From: an uncultured Rubritalea sp.
GTDB taxonomy: Bacteria > Verrucomicrobiota > Verrucomicrobiia > Verrucomicrobiales > Akkermansiaceae
Reading direction: 5' to 3'
NCBI GenBank assembly: GCA_937981665.1
Contig: CALJOJ010000021.1
Coordinates: 62,001-126,000, forward strand
Length of the DNA: 64,000 nt
Shown here: positions 55,235 to 62,812 of the stretch, piece by piece
Numbering within the stretch: the first letter of the stretch is position 1
Layout: the number at the start of each line of letters is the position of its first letter
Translations under genes and position numbers: made by a program
Notes under the pieces: generated by a model
The model's input: the letters and a program-made list of their open reading frames with translations, nothing else
The model's database searches: none
Told to the model about the DNA's origin: nothing

Positions 55235-56221
55235 CTATATCCCTGTTTTCTTAGCGCGGGACTCCTCGATCCTGCGCTCGATGTAGAGCTTGTCCTCTGT
55301 AGATAGTTTACTGACTTTAGTCTTAGACTTCTTACCATCTGGCTCACCTAACCAGATAGTTCCATCTTTATAGCGTAGTACTTTAGCGTACACCGTGCGC
55401 CCTCTTGCATCGTGCCACAGGCGATAGCCTTTTCGCTCCATGTCAGACTTCCAGCTTGCGTGGTCTTCTTGCGCTACGCGTTGGCTATTTTTCAATCTGC
55501 CAAAATAGAAATCAGGTTCACCAGGATCATAACCACGGTATTTACCAAATTCTGTACCACGAGGAGACAGCATGACCATCGCTGGTGTTCCACTGGCTGA
55601 ATATCGTTTCTTAAGTGCTGCTATCTCGCGTTCCTTATCTCGGCGCTTACCCGTATCCCTCTCTTTGATATTTGAGTCTATTCTGAGGCGGATGACATTC
55701 TGCCCTGCCCATTCATCAAATTCTCGCGTGGCTAATAACTCTCTACTTAATACATTACACAACGGGCTATTCTTGGAGCGTGTGAACCACATCATCACTG
55801 GCTTACCTGTGATCCTAGCCTTTCTCATAGCCTCGTCATAGTCTTCATACCATGAGTCTACCGGCTCATCAGCCACTGCGATCCCCTCTAGCTCAACAAT
55901 AGGTGCATCTGGATCCTCTGGTGCCCAGACTATATCTTCCTCACTGGTGGTCAGCTGTCCCACTCTAGCCACCACCTTACTACCTTCCATTAAGCTTGTG
56001 AGTCCACCTCTCTGAGGAGAGCTATCATCGAGCGCATATTGGTCAGAATCTAGTTCACCAGGCTTAGACAGCTTATCGGTGACCTTCTGTACATCTGACT
56101 TAATCGCTCGCGTGAGCTGAATACAGCTAGGCTGAGTCACACAGAATAGCCCAGCTACTATAGCGGTAAATTTCTTACTATAGATGCATTTATAAACTGA
56201 GCCGATGAGTCCATCAATCAT
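55235..56221 (-). CDS. Thioredoxin-fold lipoprotein with SHD1 domain
   Basis: The 328-residue protein has a lipoprotein-like N-terminus (LFCVTQPSC). A thioredoxin-like domain follows (about 125-260) with DYDEAMRKARITGKPVMMWFTRS and YSASGTPAMVMLSPRG (cis-Pro). The redox CxxC is not intact: the segment reads SPLCNVL, only one Cys. The C-terminus (about 270-320) matches SHD1 (YRLWHDARGRTVYAKVLRYKDG, then a KLSTEDK end), a domain frequent in secreted proteins of Planctomycetes and Verrucomicrobia. Probably a non-redox scaffold or chaperone-like protein outside the inner membrane. Function unknown. Confidence 0.8.
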   Translation of the reverse strand: MIDGLIGSVYKCIYSKKFTAIVAGLFCVTQPSCIQLTRAIKSDVQKVTDKLSKPGELDSDQYALDDSSPQRGGLTSLMEGSKVVARVGQLTTSEEDIVWAPEDPDAPIVELEGIAVADEPVDSWYEDYDEAMRKARITGKPVMMWFTRSKNSPLCNVLSRELLATREFDEWAGQNVIRLRIDSNIKERDTGKRRDKEREIAALKKRYSASGTPAMVMLSPRGTEFGKYRGYDPGEPDFYFGRLKNSQRVAQEDHASWKSDMERKGYRLWHDARGRTVYAKVLRYKDGTIWLGEPDGKKSKTKVSKLSTEDKLYIERRIEESRAKKTGI

Positions 56222-56348
56222 AACGCATACTTTAGGCAGAAGAGAGCTAAGATCAAGCTAGCAATCTTGATTCTCACGAATTTGTAAAAAACTCATTGCC
56301 AAGCTTCACTTACACGCTATTTTTTGCCGCAATAAGCATAACAACATC

Positions 56349-58028
56349 ATGAGAAAACTTACCATTATCTTTTCACTCATCGCATTGATTGCGACCTTCG
56401 CCATAGCACCCCAAGCACAGGCCGCATCTGCAGAACCAGCATACGAAAAAGGCCAACACGGTCTTACCAAAGACCAGCACGCTGTATTTCCTAAACCTCT
56501 TGCCGCTTATGAAGAGAAAGTAGACGAAACTGGTGAAATGGATCTCATGGAGACACTCAAATACCGCGCTACCGATAAGAATAACTTCAACATCGTAGCC
56601 ACGCTCATCTTCATCTGTGCTATCGTCCACACATTCCTAGCCGGCTACTTCTTAGAAATGGCACATAAGCACGAACACCGTCAGAACAAGCTCAACGAAG
56701 AGCGCGGCAGAACAGCTTGCGCTAAGCCAGAAGACGATGCCAAGTGCGACGTCTCATTCCGCGCTCACCTCTTCCACTTTCTAGGCGAGGTCGAGGCCAT
56801 CTTCGGCATTTGGGTTATCGCTCTCGTTGCTGCCATTGCTTACTTCTTTGGTTTCGGAGAAGTAGTGAACTACATTGGTCAGGACGTGAATTTCACTGAG
56901 CCACTCTTCGTAGTAATCATCATGGCTATCTCAGCTACTCGCCCAGTAATCCGCTTCGCTGAAATGATCGTAGGTAAAATAGCAGGTCTCATGGGCGGTG
57001 GACCAGCAGCATGGTGGCTATCAGTTCTTACCATCACACCTCTTCTAGGTTCATTCATCACTGAGCCCGCAGCCATGACTATCGCAGCCATGCTTCTCGC
57101 TAAGTGGTTCTTTGATAAGAACCCACCAGTAAAGTTTGCCTACGCAACCCTCGGTCTACTCTTCGTAAACATCTCTGTAGGTGGAACGCTCACTCACTTC
57201 GCAGCTCCACCAGTACTCATGATCGCTCAGAAATGGGACTTCGGCATGAGCTACATGTTTATGAACTTCGGATGGAAAGCCATCATCGGTATTTTTATCG
57301 CTAATGCGTGCTACTTCACCTACTTTCGTAGGTACTTCGCAGACCTTGAAAATGCAGAAACAAAAAATAGCAACGAACGGAGATGGGACGAGCGTGAAGA
57401 CTCTATCCCTCTCTCAGTGACACTTTCTCACCTAGGTTTCCTCGCATTCACTGTTCTTACTGCTCACCACCCAGCACTATTCATCGGTGGATTCATGTTC
57501 TTCATCGGCTTCACTCAGGCTACTGGCCATCACCAAAATGACGTCTCCATGAAGTCTCCACTCCTAGTAGGATTTTTCCTCGCTGGCCTCGTGATTCACG
57601 GTGGTTGCCAAGGCTGGTGGATCGAGCCTCTCCTCGTAGCATTCCAAGAGCAGACTGGTATTCTCACTATTGGAGCTACAGTTCTAACAGCATTCAATGA
57701 CAACGCAGCCATCACCTACCTCGCATCACAAGCTCCTAGCTTGAGCATCGGTGCCAAGTACGCAGTGCTCGCTGGTGCAGTTACTGGTGGCGGCCTTACC
57801 GTTATCGCCAATGCTCCAAACCCAGCTGGACAGTCAGTACTCGGTAAGTTCTTCAAAGGTGGCGTATCACCAGCTAAGCTTGCACTAGCTGCCATCATCC
57901 CGACAGTTATCATGGGGCTCTGCTTCACTTACCTTCCATCATCTGGAATGACAGTCGACCCTAAGGAATACAAATCTGATGTGAAACCAGAGATCGAAGA
58001 AACCACCATGATCCAACAAGATCAATAA
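56349..58028 (+). CDS. Putative Na+/H+ antiporter (DUF1504 type)
   Basis: The 559-residue protein has a cleavable signal peptide (AIAPQAQAA), then about ten or more membrane helices. Recognisable are GEVEAIFGIWVIALVAAIAYFF, GGPAAWWLSVLTITPLLGSFITEPAAMTIAAML (split over about 217-250), NISVGGTLTHFAAPPVL and TAFNDNAAITYLASQ. These are the family features of the putative Na+/H+ antiporter group PF07399. The acidic His-rich loop near residue 105 (HKHEHRQNK) may be metal- or pH-sensing. Ion specificity is inferred from family. The riboflavin synthase gene follows 25 nt later. Confidence 0.85.
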   Translation: MRKLTIIFSLIALIATFAIAPQAQAASAEPAYEKGQHGLTKDQHAVFPKPLAAYEEKVDETGEMDLMETLKYRATDKNNFNIVATLIFICAIVHTFLAGYFLEMAHKHEHRQNKLNEERGRTACAKPEDDAKCDVSFRAHLFHFLGEVEAIFGIWVIALVAAIAYFFGFGEVVNYIGQDVNFTEPLFVVIIMAISATRPVIRFAEMIVGKIAGLMGGGPAAWWLSVLTITPLLGSFITEPAAMTIAAMLLAKWFFDKNPPVKFAYATLGLLFVNISVGGTLTHFAAPPVLMIAQKWDFGMSYMFMNFGWKAIIGIFIANACYFTYFRRYFADLENAETKNSNERRWDEREDSIPLSVTLSHLGFLAFTVLTAHHPALFIGGFMFFIGFTQATGHHQNDVSMKSPLLVGFFLAGLVIHGGCQGWWIEPLLVAFQEQTGILTIGATVLTAFNDNAAITYLASQAPSLSIGAKYAVLAGAVTGGGLTVIANAPNPAGQSVLGKFFKGGVSPAKLALAAIIPTVIMGLCFTYLPSSGMTVDPKEYKSDVKPEIEETTMIQQDQ

Positions 58029-58053
58029 TCAAAATCACTACCACTCTAAGCAC

Positions 58054-58662
58054 ATGTTTACTGGACTCGTAGAAGCCACTGGCACCATCACCGAGATCAC
58101 TGATCTCGGTGACCAATCTCGCTACCAAGTAGCGATCCCATTTGCCAATGAGCTAGGACTCGGTGACTCTGTTGCTACGAATGGCTGCTGCCTCACTGTT
58201 GCTGAGCTGGGAGAAGGCTCAGCATCTTTTGATCTACTCCACCAGACACTCAAGGTCACCTCACTCGGCTCACTCAAAATAGGCTCTATCGTGAACCTAG
58301 AACGCGCCCTCCTACCCACTCAGAGACTCGGCGGACACTTCGTCCAAGGACACGTGGACGACACCGGCACACTCGCTGACCTCTCCATCCACGGACAGGA
58401 TCATAAATTAGTAATTTCCCTCCCTGCAAACATCGCTAAATACTGTATTGATAAGGGGAGCATCGCCATCGATGGCATTTCACTCACCATCGCAGAGCTG
58501 AAGCCTGCGACTGCTCAAGAACTAGCGACCGCTACATTCTGGATCACTCCACATACTTTTAAAGAAACCCACCTTCACGGACTCGAAGTAGGCTGCCCTA
58601 TCAATCTTGAAGCCGACCTCCTAGCTAAGTACACCGAAAAGCTTCTCGCTGATCGTACTTAG
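58054..58662 (+). CDS. ribE: Riboflavin synthase alpha chain
   Basis: The 202 residues contain two lumazine-binding domains (MFTGLVEATGTITEI and LGGHFVQGHVDDTGTL), each with a conserved GDSVATNGCCLTVAEL or GSIAIDGISLTIAEL segment. The enzyme dismutates two 6,7-dimethyl-8-ribityllumazine molecules to riboflavin. Two tandem barrels make the trimeric form. It follows the antiporter gene by 25 nt, so co-transcription is possible but functionally unrelated. It converges with the CYTH gene, 7 nt apart. Confidence 0.95.
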   Translation: MFTGLVEATGTITEITDLGDQSRYQVAIPFANELGLGDSVATNGCCLTVAELGEGSASFDLLHQTLKVTSLGSLKIGSIVNLERALLPTQRLGGHFVQGHVDDTGTLADLSIHGQDHKLVISLPANIAKYCIDKGSIAIDGISLTIAELKPATAQELATATFWITPHTFKETHLHGLEVGCPINLEADLLAKYTEKLLADRT

Positions 58663-58669
58663 ATAGAAG

Positions 58670-59143
58670 TTACCAGTCCTTATAAGGATTCTCTGTTAGA
58701 CAAACATTGAAATAGCGCGGATCATCAGATACACATTTCCCTACCCACTCTGGTAGAGAAAATTTCTCATCTTCTGAGCTAAGTTCTATCTCGGCTATCT
58801 CTAACCCTTCATTTTCTCCAGAGAAAATATCTACCTCCCACGTCATACCCTCGTATTCCACCAGGTATCGGAGCTTCTCTATAAGCGTCGTATCTGAGAT
58901 CTCCTCCAACAATACCTCAGCATCAACGAGCGGTATCTCATACTCAAACTCCGATCGACTAATCCCAAGCTTACCTACGCCCTTCCCCTTCAGCGTGAGA
59001 AAACCCTTATCACCAGCGATCCTCACCCTAACAGCAGTCTTACTCACCGTCTTAATATAACCTTGTCGGTATAAAACCCCTTCACTAGCGGAAGACTTCC
59101 AGTCATCATTCTTAATCAGAAATTTATGTTCTATCTCTAGCAT
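58670..59143 (-). CDS. CYTH-domain protein (triphosphatase-like)
   Basis: The 157-residue protein is a single CYTH domain, with MLEIEHKFLI at the start (the ExExK motif, here EIEHKF), RVRIAGDKGFLTLKGKG, RSEFEYEIP, VDIFSGENEGLEIAEIEL and the closing NPYKDW. Family members are inorganic triphosphatases, thiamine triphosphatases or adenylate cyclases. Small bacterial single-domain proteins like this (NeuTTM type) usually cleave inorganic triphosphate. Nothing nearby indicates the substrate. Confidence 0.85.
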   Translation of the reverse strand: MLEIEHKFLIKNDDWKSSASEGVLYRQGYIKTVSKTAVRVRIAGDKGFLTLKGKGVGKLGISRSEFEYEIPLVDAEVLLEEISDTTLIEKLRYLVEYEGMTWEVDIFSGENEGLEIAEIELSSEDEKFSLPEWVGKCVSDDPRYFNVCLTENPYKDW

Positions 59144-59172
59144 ATGTTCGTATTTGTTTTTATTCGTCCTCT

Positions 59173-59211
59173 AAAAAAAGCGAGGCCCCCGGGGGAGAAC
59201 CCAGAGACCTC
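59173..59211 (-). terminator. Strong minus-strand intrinsic terminator upstream of the CYTH gene
   Basis: Read on the minus strand, GAGGTCTCTGGG pairs with CCCGGGGGCCTC (12 bp, a few G-U pairs) around TTCTCC, followed by GC and seven U (A-run at 59173-59179). It points toward lower coordinates, so it stops a transcript arriving from above 59211, where no gene is found on that strand. Confidence 0.75.
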
Positions 59212-59300
59212 TGTACAATCGCTAAAATAAGAATTGCTTCCTACTAGCGTCCTGCGGTTTGGCAGACCTGTCTTGTGATATATTCACTACCCAATGTCAA
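59173..59300 (-). ncRNA. Candidate small RNA, minus strand
   Basis: A terminator without a gene in front of it implies a short transcript here of about 100-130 nt. Upstream the strand has a TTGACA box (59295-59300) and an AT-rich TATATC 12 nt after it, a spacing shorter than usual for a promoter. Within the interval GTCTGC/GCAGGAC can form a small stem. I compared it with SRP RNA and 6S and found no convincing match. Confidence 0.35.
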
Positions 59301-59482
59301 CCGATCAATCTCAATGATGACCAATTACCCTTCCAAAAAACCTCTAGCAGCTAACTACCTCATCATATCCAAAGCTCCAAAAAACCACCCATTCATCTCC
59401 ATCCATCCTTATGCTGTAAATTCAGCGTGAAAGGACAAGAGAAGGGTTGCAGTTCTAAGCATTTCCGTCTATCTATCCACCC

Positions 59483-60571
59483 ATGTCTAGCATAATTGGT
59501 CAGAACTTTCGTATTTCCACCTGGGGTGAATCCCACGGTGTTGGCGTCGGCGTGAACATTGACGGCTGCCCACCACTCATCGAACTCTCAGAAGAAGACA
59601 TCCAAAAGGAGCTAGATCGCCGCCGTCCAGGGCAAAGCGAGATAGTCACCCCTCGTAAAGAAGGTGACGTCTGCGAGATCCTTTCAGGAACATCAGAGGG
59701 CAAGACGCTCGGCACCCCGATCGGCATTCTCGTAAGAAACCAAGACCAGCGCCCATCATCCTACACAGAGATGAAGGATAAGTACCGCCCATCACATGCG
59801 GACTACACCTATGATGCCAAATACGGCTTCAGAGCCTGGCACGGTGGAGGCAGAGCATCTGCTCGTGAGACTATCGGCCGCGTGGCAGCTGCAGCAGTAG
59901 CGCAGAAGGTCATCAAGTCACTCTGCCCAGATCTAGAAGTTCTCGCTTGGGTAAAATCTATCCAGCACATCAATGCTGACGTGAATCCTGATACCGTGAC
60001 TTCAGAAGACATCGAGTCTAACATCGTCCGCACCGGTGATGCATCGGTCATCGAGCCAATGATCGACCTCATCAAAGAGGTCCGTTCAGACGGAAATTCT
60101 ATCGGCGGAGTAGTCGAGTGTGTGATCCGTAACTGCCCAGCAGGCCTAGGAGCACCAGTCTTCGACAAGCTCGATGCTGAACTTGCGAAAGCAATGCTCA
60201 GCATCCCTGCTACAAAAGGCTTCGAACTAGGTTCTGGCTTTGCCGGCACTCTACTCACAGGCCGTGAGCACAATGACCACTTCTACATGGATGGTGACAA
60301 CGTCCGCACCAAGACCAACCGCTCCGGCGGTGTCCAAGGCGGAATTTCTAACGGAGAGAACATCATTTTCCGAGTCGCCTTTAAGCCAACCGCTACCATC
60401 ATGAGCGAGCAGCCTACCGTCACCTCTGACCACGAAGAAACTGAACTCAAGGGCAGAGGCAGACATGATGCCTGCGTACTTCCTAGAGCTGTACCAATGG
60501 TAGAAGCCATGGCAAACATCATCATTTGTGACCACCTCTTAAGGCAGAGAGCACAAATGGGTAAAATTTAA
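59483..60571 (+). CDS. aroC: Chorismate synthase
   Basis: The 362-residue enzyme has the AroC signatures: [17 protein letters not shown] near the start, [54 protein letters not shown] and [20 protein letters not shown]. It converts EPSP to chorismate with reduced FMN as cofactor, the last step of the shikimate pathway, and supplies the trpA-containing route. No Shine-Dalgarno sequence; the ATG at 59483 matches the family start. Confidence 0.97.
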   Translation: MSSIIGQNFRISTWGESHGVGVGVNIDGCPPLIELSEEDIQKELDRRRPGQSEIVTPRKEGDVCEILSGTSEGKTLGTPIGILVRNQDQRPSSYTEMKDKYRPSHADYTYDAKYGFRAWHGGGRASARETIGRVAAAAVAQKVIKSLCPDLEVLAWVKSIQHINADVNPDTVTSEDIESNIVRTGDASVIEPMIDLIKEVRSDGNSIGGVVECVIRNCPAGLGAPVFDKLDAELAKAMLSIPATKGFELGSGFAGTLLTGREHNDHFYMDGDNVRTKTNRSGGVQGGISNGENIIFRVAFKPTATIMSEQPTVTSDHEETELKGRGRHDACVLPRAVPMVEAMANIIICDHLLRQRAQMGKI

Positions 60572-60664
60572 TCCATATTCATACATTTCTCGGTTGATTC
60601 CATCTCGTTCTCAGCCTAAAAACTCAACACTACAAACAACCACTTTCCTAACTAATACAATATC

Positions 60665-62338
60665 ATGATCGAAAACATGCGCAAATACACCGGCCTTATG
60701 GTCGTCGTCCTCGTCCTCCTAGCTGCTGGACTCATCCTCACCATGGGTGATTTCAGACCTAACACAGGAAAGAGAGCTAAGGTTACAGAAGTCTACGGCA
60801 CAGCCATTGACGCTCAAGAATACAGAAAAATAGGAAATAACTCTATCAACGCGATCAAACAAGCGAATGACCCACAGCTTTCCAGTTACGCACTAGACCT
60901 CATCCATAACCGCAGAATAAACCCATACGCTGCATACGGATTCTCACGTACTGGTAGCAGTAATGAGGAGATCAGGAACTTCGTAAACCGTCGCGTGGTA
61001 GTAGCTAAGACTGCTGCAGATTATGGGATTTACCCATCTACAGAACTCGCAACAAAGCACATCAGAGAGAGAATTTTTGCTAATGAAGGAGAATTCGATG
61101 CTCCTCGTTATCAAGAATTTCTGAAAAATCTCGGTTCATCAGGCATCCAGGAAGCGGACTTCGTTAAGCTAGTGGCTGAATCACTCGCATATGAGAAACT
61201 CAAGTCCCTCGTCTCAAGCGGACTTCAGTCACCAAACCAGCTCACTGACCGCGCGATCAAGTTTAACCAACAGACACTTAACTTCACGACCATTGACATC
61301 AGTATCGACCCATACAAAGCGGCTATCAATCCTACTGAAGAAGAGATTAACACATACTGGAAAGAGAACGACTTCAACTATCTCACTGAGCGTAAGATTA
61401 GCATCAGCTACATTGCAGAAAGCCCAGTTTACGAGACTCCTAAGCCAGTCGCACCAGTACGTACGCCAGAGACAAAGGAAGAAGACTTTAAGAAACTCAG
61501 CGAAGAGTACACTAAATTACTCGCTGCATGGGAGATCGATGTTCAGAAGAAAGCTACTACATTGGTAGACTCTAAAATTGATGATCTCTGTTATCTCATT
61601 GATGATTCTGAAGGCTTACGCTTTGAAGAAGAAATTCAGGCTGCTGGACTCAAGCTCACCAAGACTGAGCTATTCTCAAGCAAAGACATCCCAGCAGAAC
61701 TTAAAGAACTAAAGACTAAGAATGGGCAGTCCATTGCTGACATCCTCTTCGAGATCAAGATTGCAGATTCACTCCAGTACCGCATCCCAGCTCCTATCAA
61801 GCTAGCGAGTAACGGTTGGTTCTACGTGAGATTCGATAAGGAAGCGAAGCCTCAGCCAATGACATATGAGCAAGCTAAAGAACTAGCTAAAGCCGACATC
61901 ATCCAAGAGCAAGCACACGCTGCAATGCTCGCTGAGGTAGAAGCAGTGAAAGAAAAACTCACGCAAAGCATCGCAAGTGGATCCACTCCTACTGAAGCGG
62001 CTAAGGCCAACGAACTAACAGCTCTGAAGAGAACTGACGTAATCTACGGCCAGCTCGCTAAAGACGAGAGAGGCCAAGTGAGCATATCTGAGCACCAAGC
62101 CTTCGAGAACGCATCGATCACTGAAATGAATTCATTCGCTGAAAATAACGTAGAGAGCGATGATAAAGTCACTCTTGTTTTCCTAGAGAAAAGACACGTA
62201 GTGAACAGCTCAGAAGCTGTAGAAACAAGACTACGTGTACAAAAAGCACGCTCAGAAATGCTCCAAGACTCAGTCTTCCGCGCATGGATGGATGATGCTG
62301 TCACTAAGGCAAACATCCCACCGATCAGCTTTAACTAA
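60665..62338 (+). CDS. SurA/PpiD-like membrane-anchored chaperone without parvulin domain
   Basis: The 557-residue protein has an N-terminal membrane anchor (about 8-27), then a PpiD/SurA-type N-terminal domain with FVNRRVVVAKTAADYGI and PSTELATKHI. The FQDFLKNLG-like helix reads YQEFLKNLG. A long, charged, Glu/Lys-rich region follows (230-560). I see no parvulin signature (the GGDLG and Q-AF core motif), so proline isomerase activity is doubtful. It would act in the periplasm as a folding factor for outer-membrane proteins. A small TPR gene follows 40 nt downstream. Confidence 0.75.
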   Translation: MIENMRKYTGLMVVVLVLLAAGLILTMGDFRPNTGKRAKVTEVYGTAIDAQEYRKIGNNSINAIKQANDPQLSSYALDLIHNRRINPYAAYGFSRTGSSNEEIRNFVNRRVVVAKTAADYGIYPSTELATKHIRERIFANEGEFDAPRYQEFLKNLGSSGIQEADFVKLVAESLAYEKLKSLVSSGLQSPNQLTDRAIKFNQQTLNFTTIDISIDPYKAAINPTEEEINTYWKENDFNYLTERKISISYIAESPVYETPKPVAPVRTPETKEEDFKKLSEEYTKLLAAWEIDVQKKATTLVDSKIDDLCYLIDDSEGLRFEEEIQAAGLKLTKTELFSSKDIPAELKELKTKNGQSIADILFEIKIADSLQYRIPAPIKLASNGWFYVRFDKEAKPQPMTYEQAKELAKADIIQEQAHAAMLAEVEAVKEKLTQSIASGSTPTEAAKANELTALKRTDVIYGQLAKDERGQVSISEHQAFENASITEMNSFAENNVESDDKVTLVFLEKRHVVNSSEAVETRLRVQKARSEMLQDSVFRAWMDDAVTKANIPPISFN

Positions 62339-62378
62339 GCCATCTAACAAACCAAAATTTCAAACCACCTTTGACACA

Positions 62379-62720
62379 ATGAGCGAGGAGCTAAATGACA
62401 TCTTTGATGACGCAAACGGCTCACTCGCTATCGGTGAGTTTGAAGAAGCCATCGTAGGCTATCGCAAATGCGTAGCCCTCGATGCTGACTTCTTTGATGG
62501 CTGGCAAGCCCTCGGCATGGCGCTCATGAAAGTAGGCGAGATCAAAGAAGCTATCGGCTGCGGGCTCTTAGCCGTCACTCTTCAGCCTAATGACCTTCTC
62601 GCATGGACTGCCCTCTCGCAGATGTACGTCCAGGATGAAAACATCCCTGAAGCGGAAGCAGCTAAGCAGAACGCGACTATTCTTGGCATCGGAGGCAAGG
62701 TCGATAAGACCAGATCATAG
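62379..62720 (+). CDS. Small TPR protein
   Basis: The start is the ATG at 62379. The frame begins earlier but that part overlaps the end of the SurA-like gene and has no homology. The 113 residues contain about two to three TPR-like repeats: IGEFEEAIVGYRKCVALDAD, WQALGMALMKVGEIKEAIGCG and WTALSQMYVQDENIPEAEAA. No signal peptide, so cytoplasmic. It probably binds another protein; the partner is unknown. It is followed by metG after 92 nt. Confidence 0.82.
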   Translation: MSEELNDIFDDANGSLAIGEFEEAIVGYRKCVALDADFFDGWQALGMALMKVGEIKEAIGCGLLAVTLQPNDLLAWTALSQMYVQDENIPEAEAAKQNATILGIGGKVDKTRS

Positions 62721-62812
62721 TAGCCCCTAACCCCCTTTTTTCTCTAACACTATAGCTCTATAGCTCTATCAATTCCCCACATAGACTATCACATCATATT
62801 TTCCACACCATC

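Larger units (their letters stand above)
59144..59482. other. 338-bp gap with minus-strand terminator and possible small RNA
   Basis: No protein-coding frame fits here. The part near 59173-59300 carries a strong minus-strand terminator preceded by a structured stretch. The rest (59301-59482) is AT-rich without palindromes or repeats that I can support. Confidence 0.55.

Noticed and set aside
59173-59300. SRP (4.5S) RNA or 6S RNA in the 59 kb gap
   Set aside because: AGGAAGCA resembles part of SRP RNA but the conserved CAGGTCC-GGAA-GGAAGCAG loop and the long pairing of both ends are absent.
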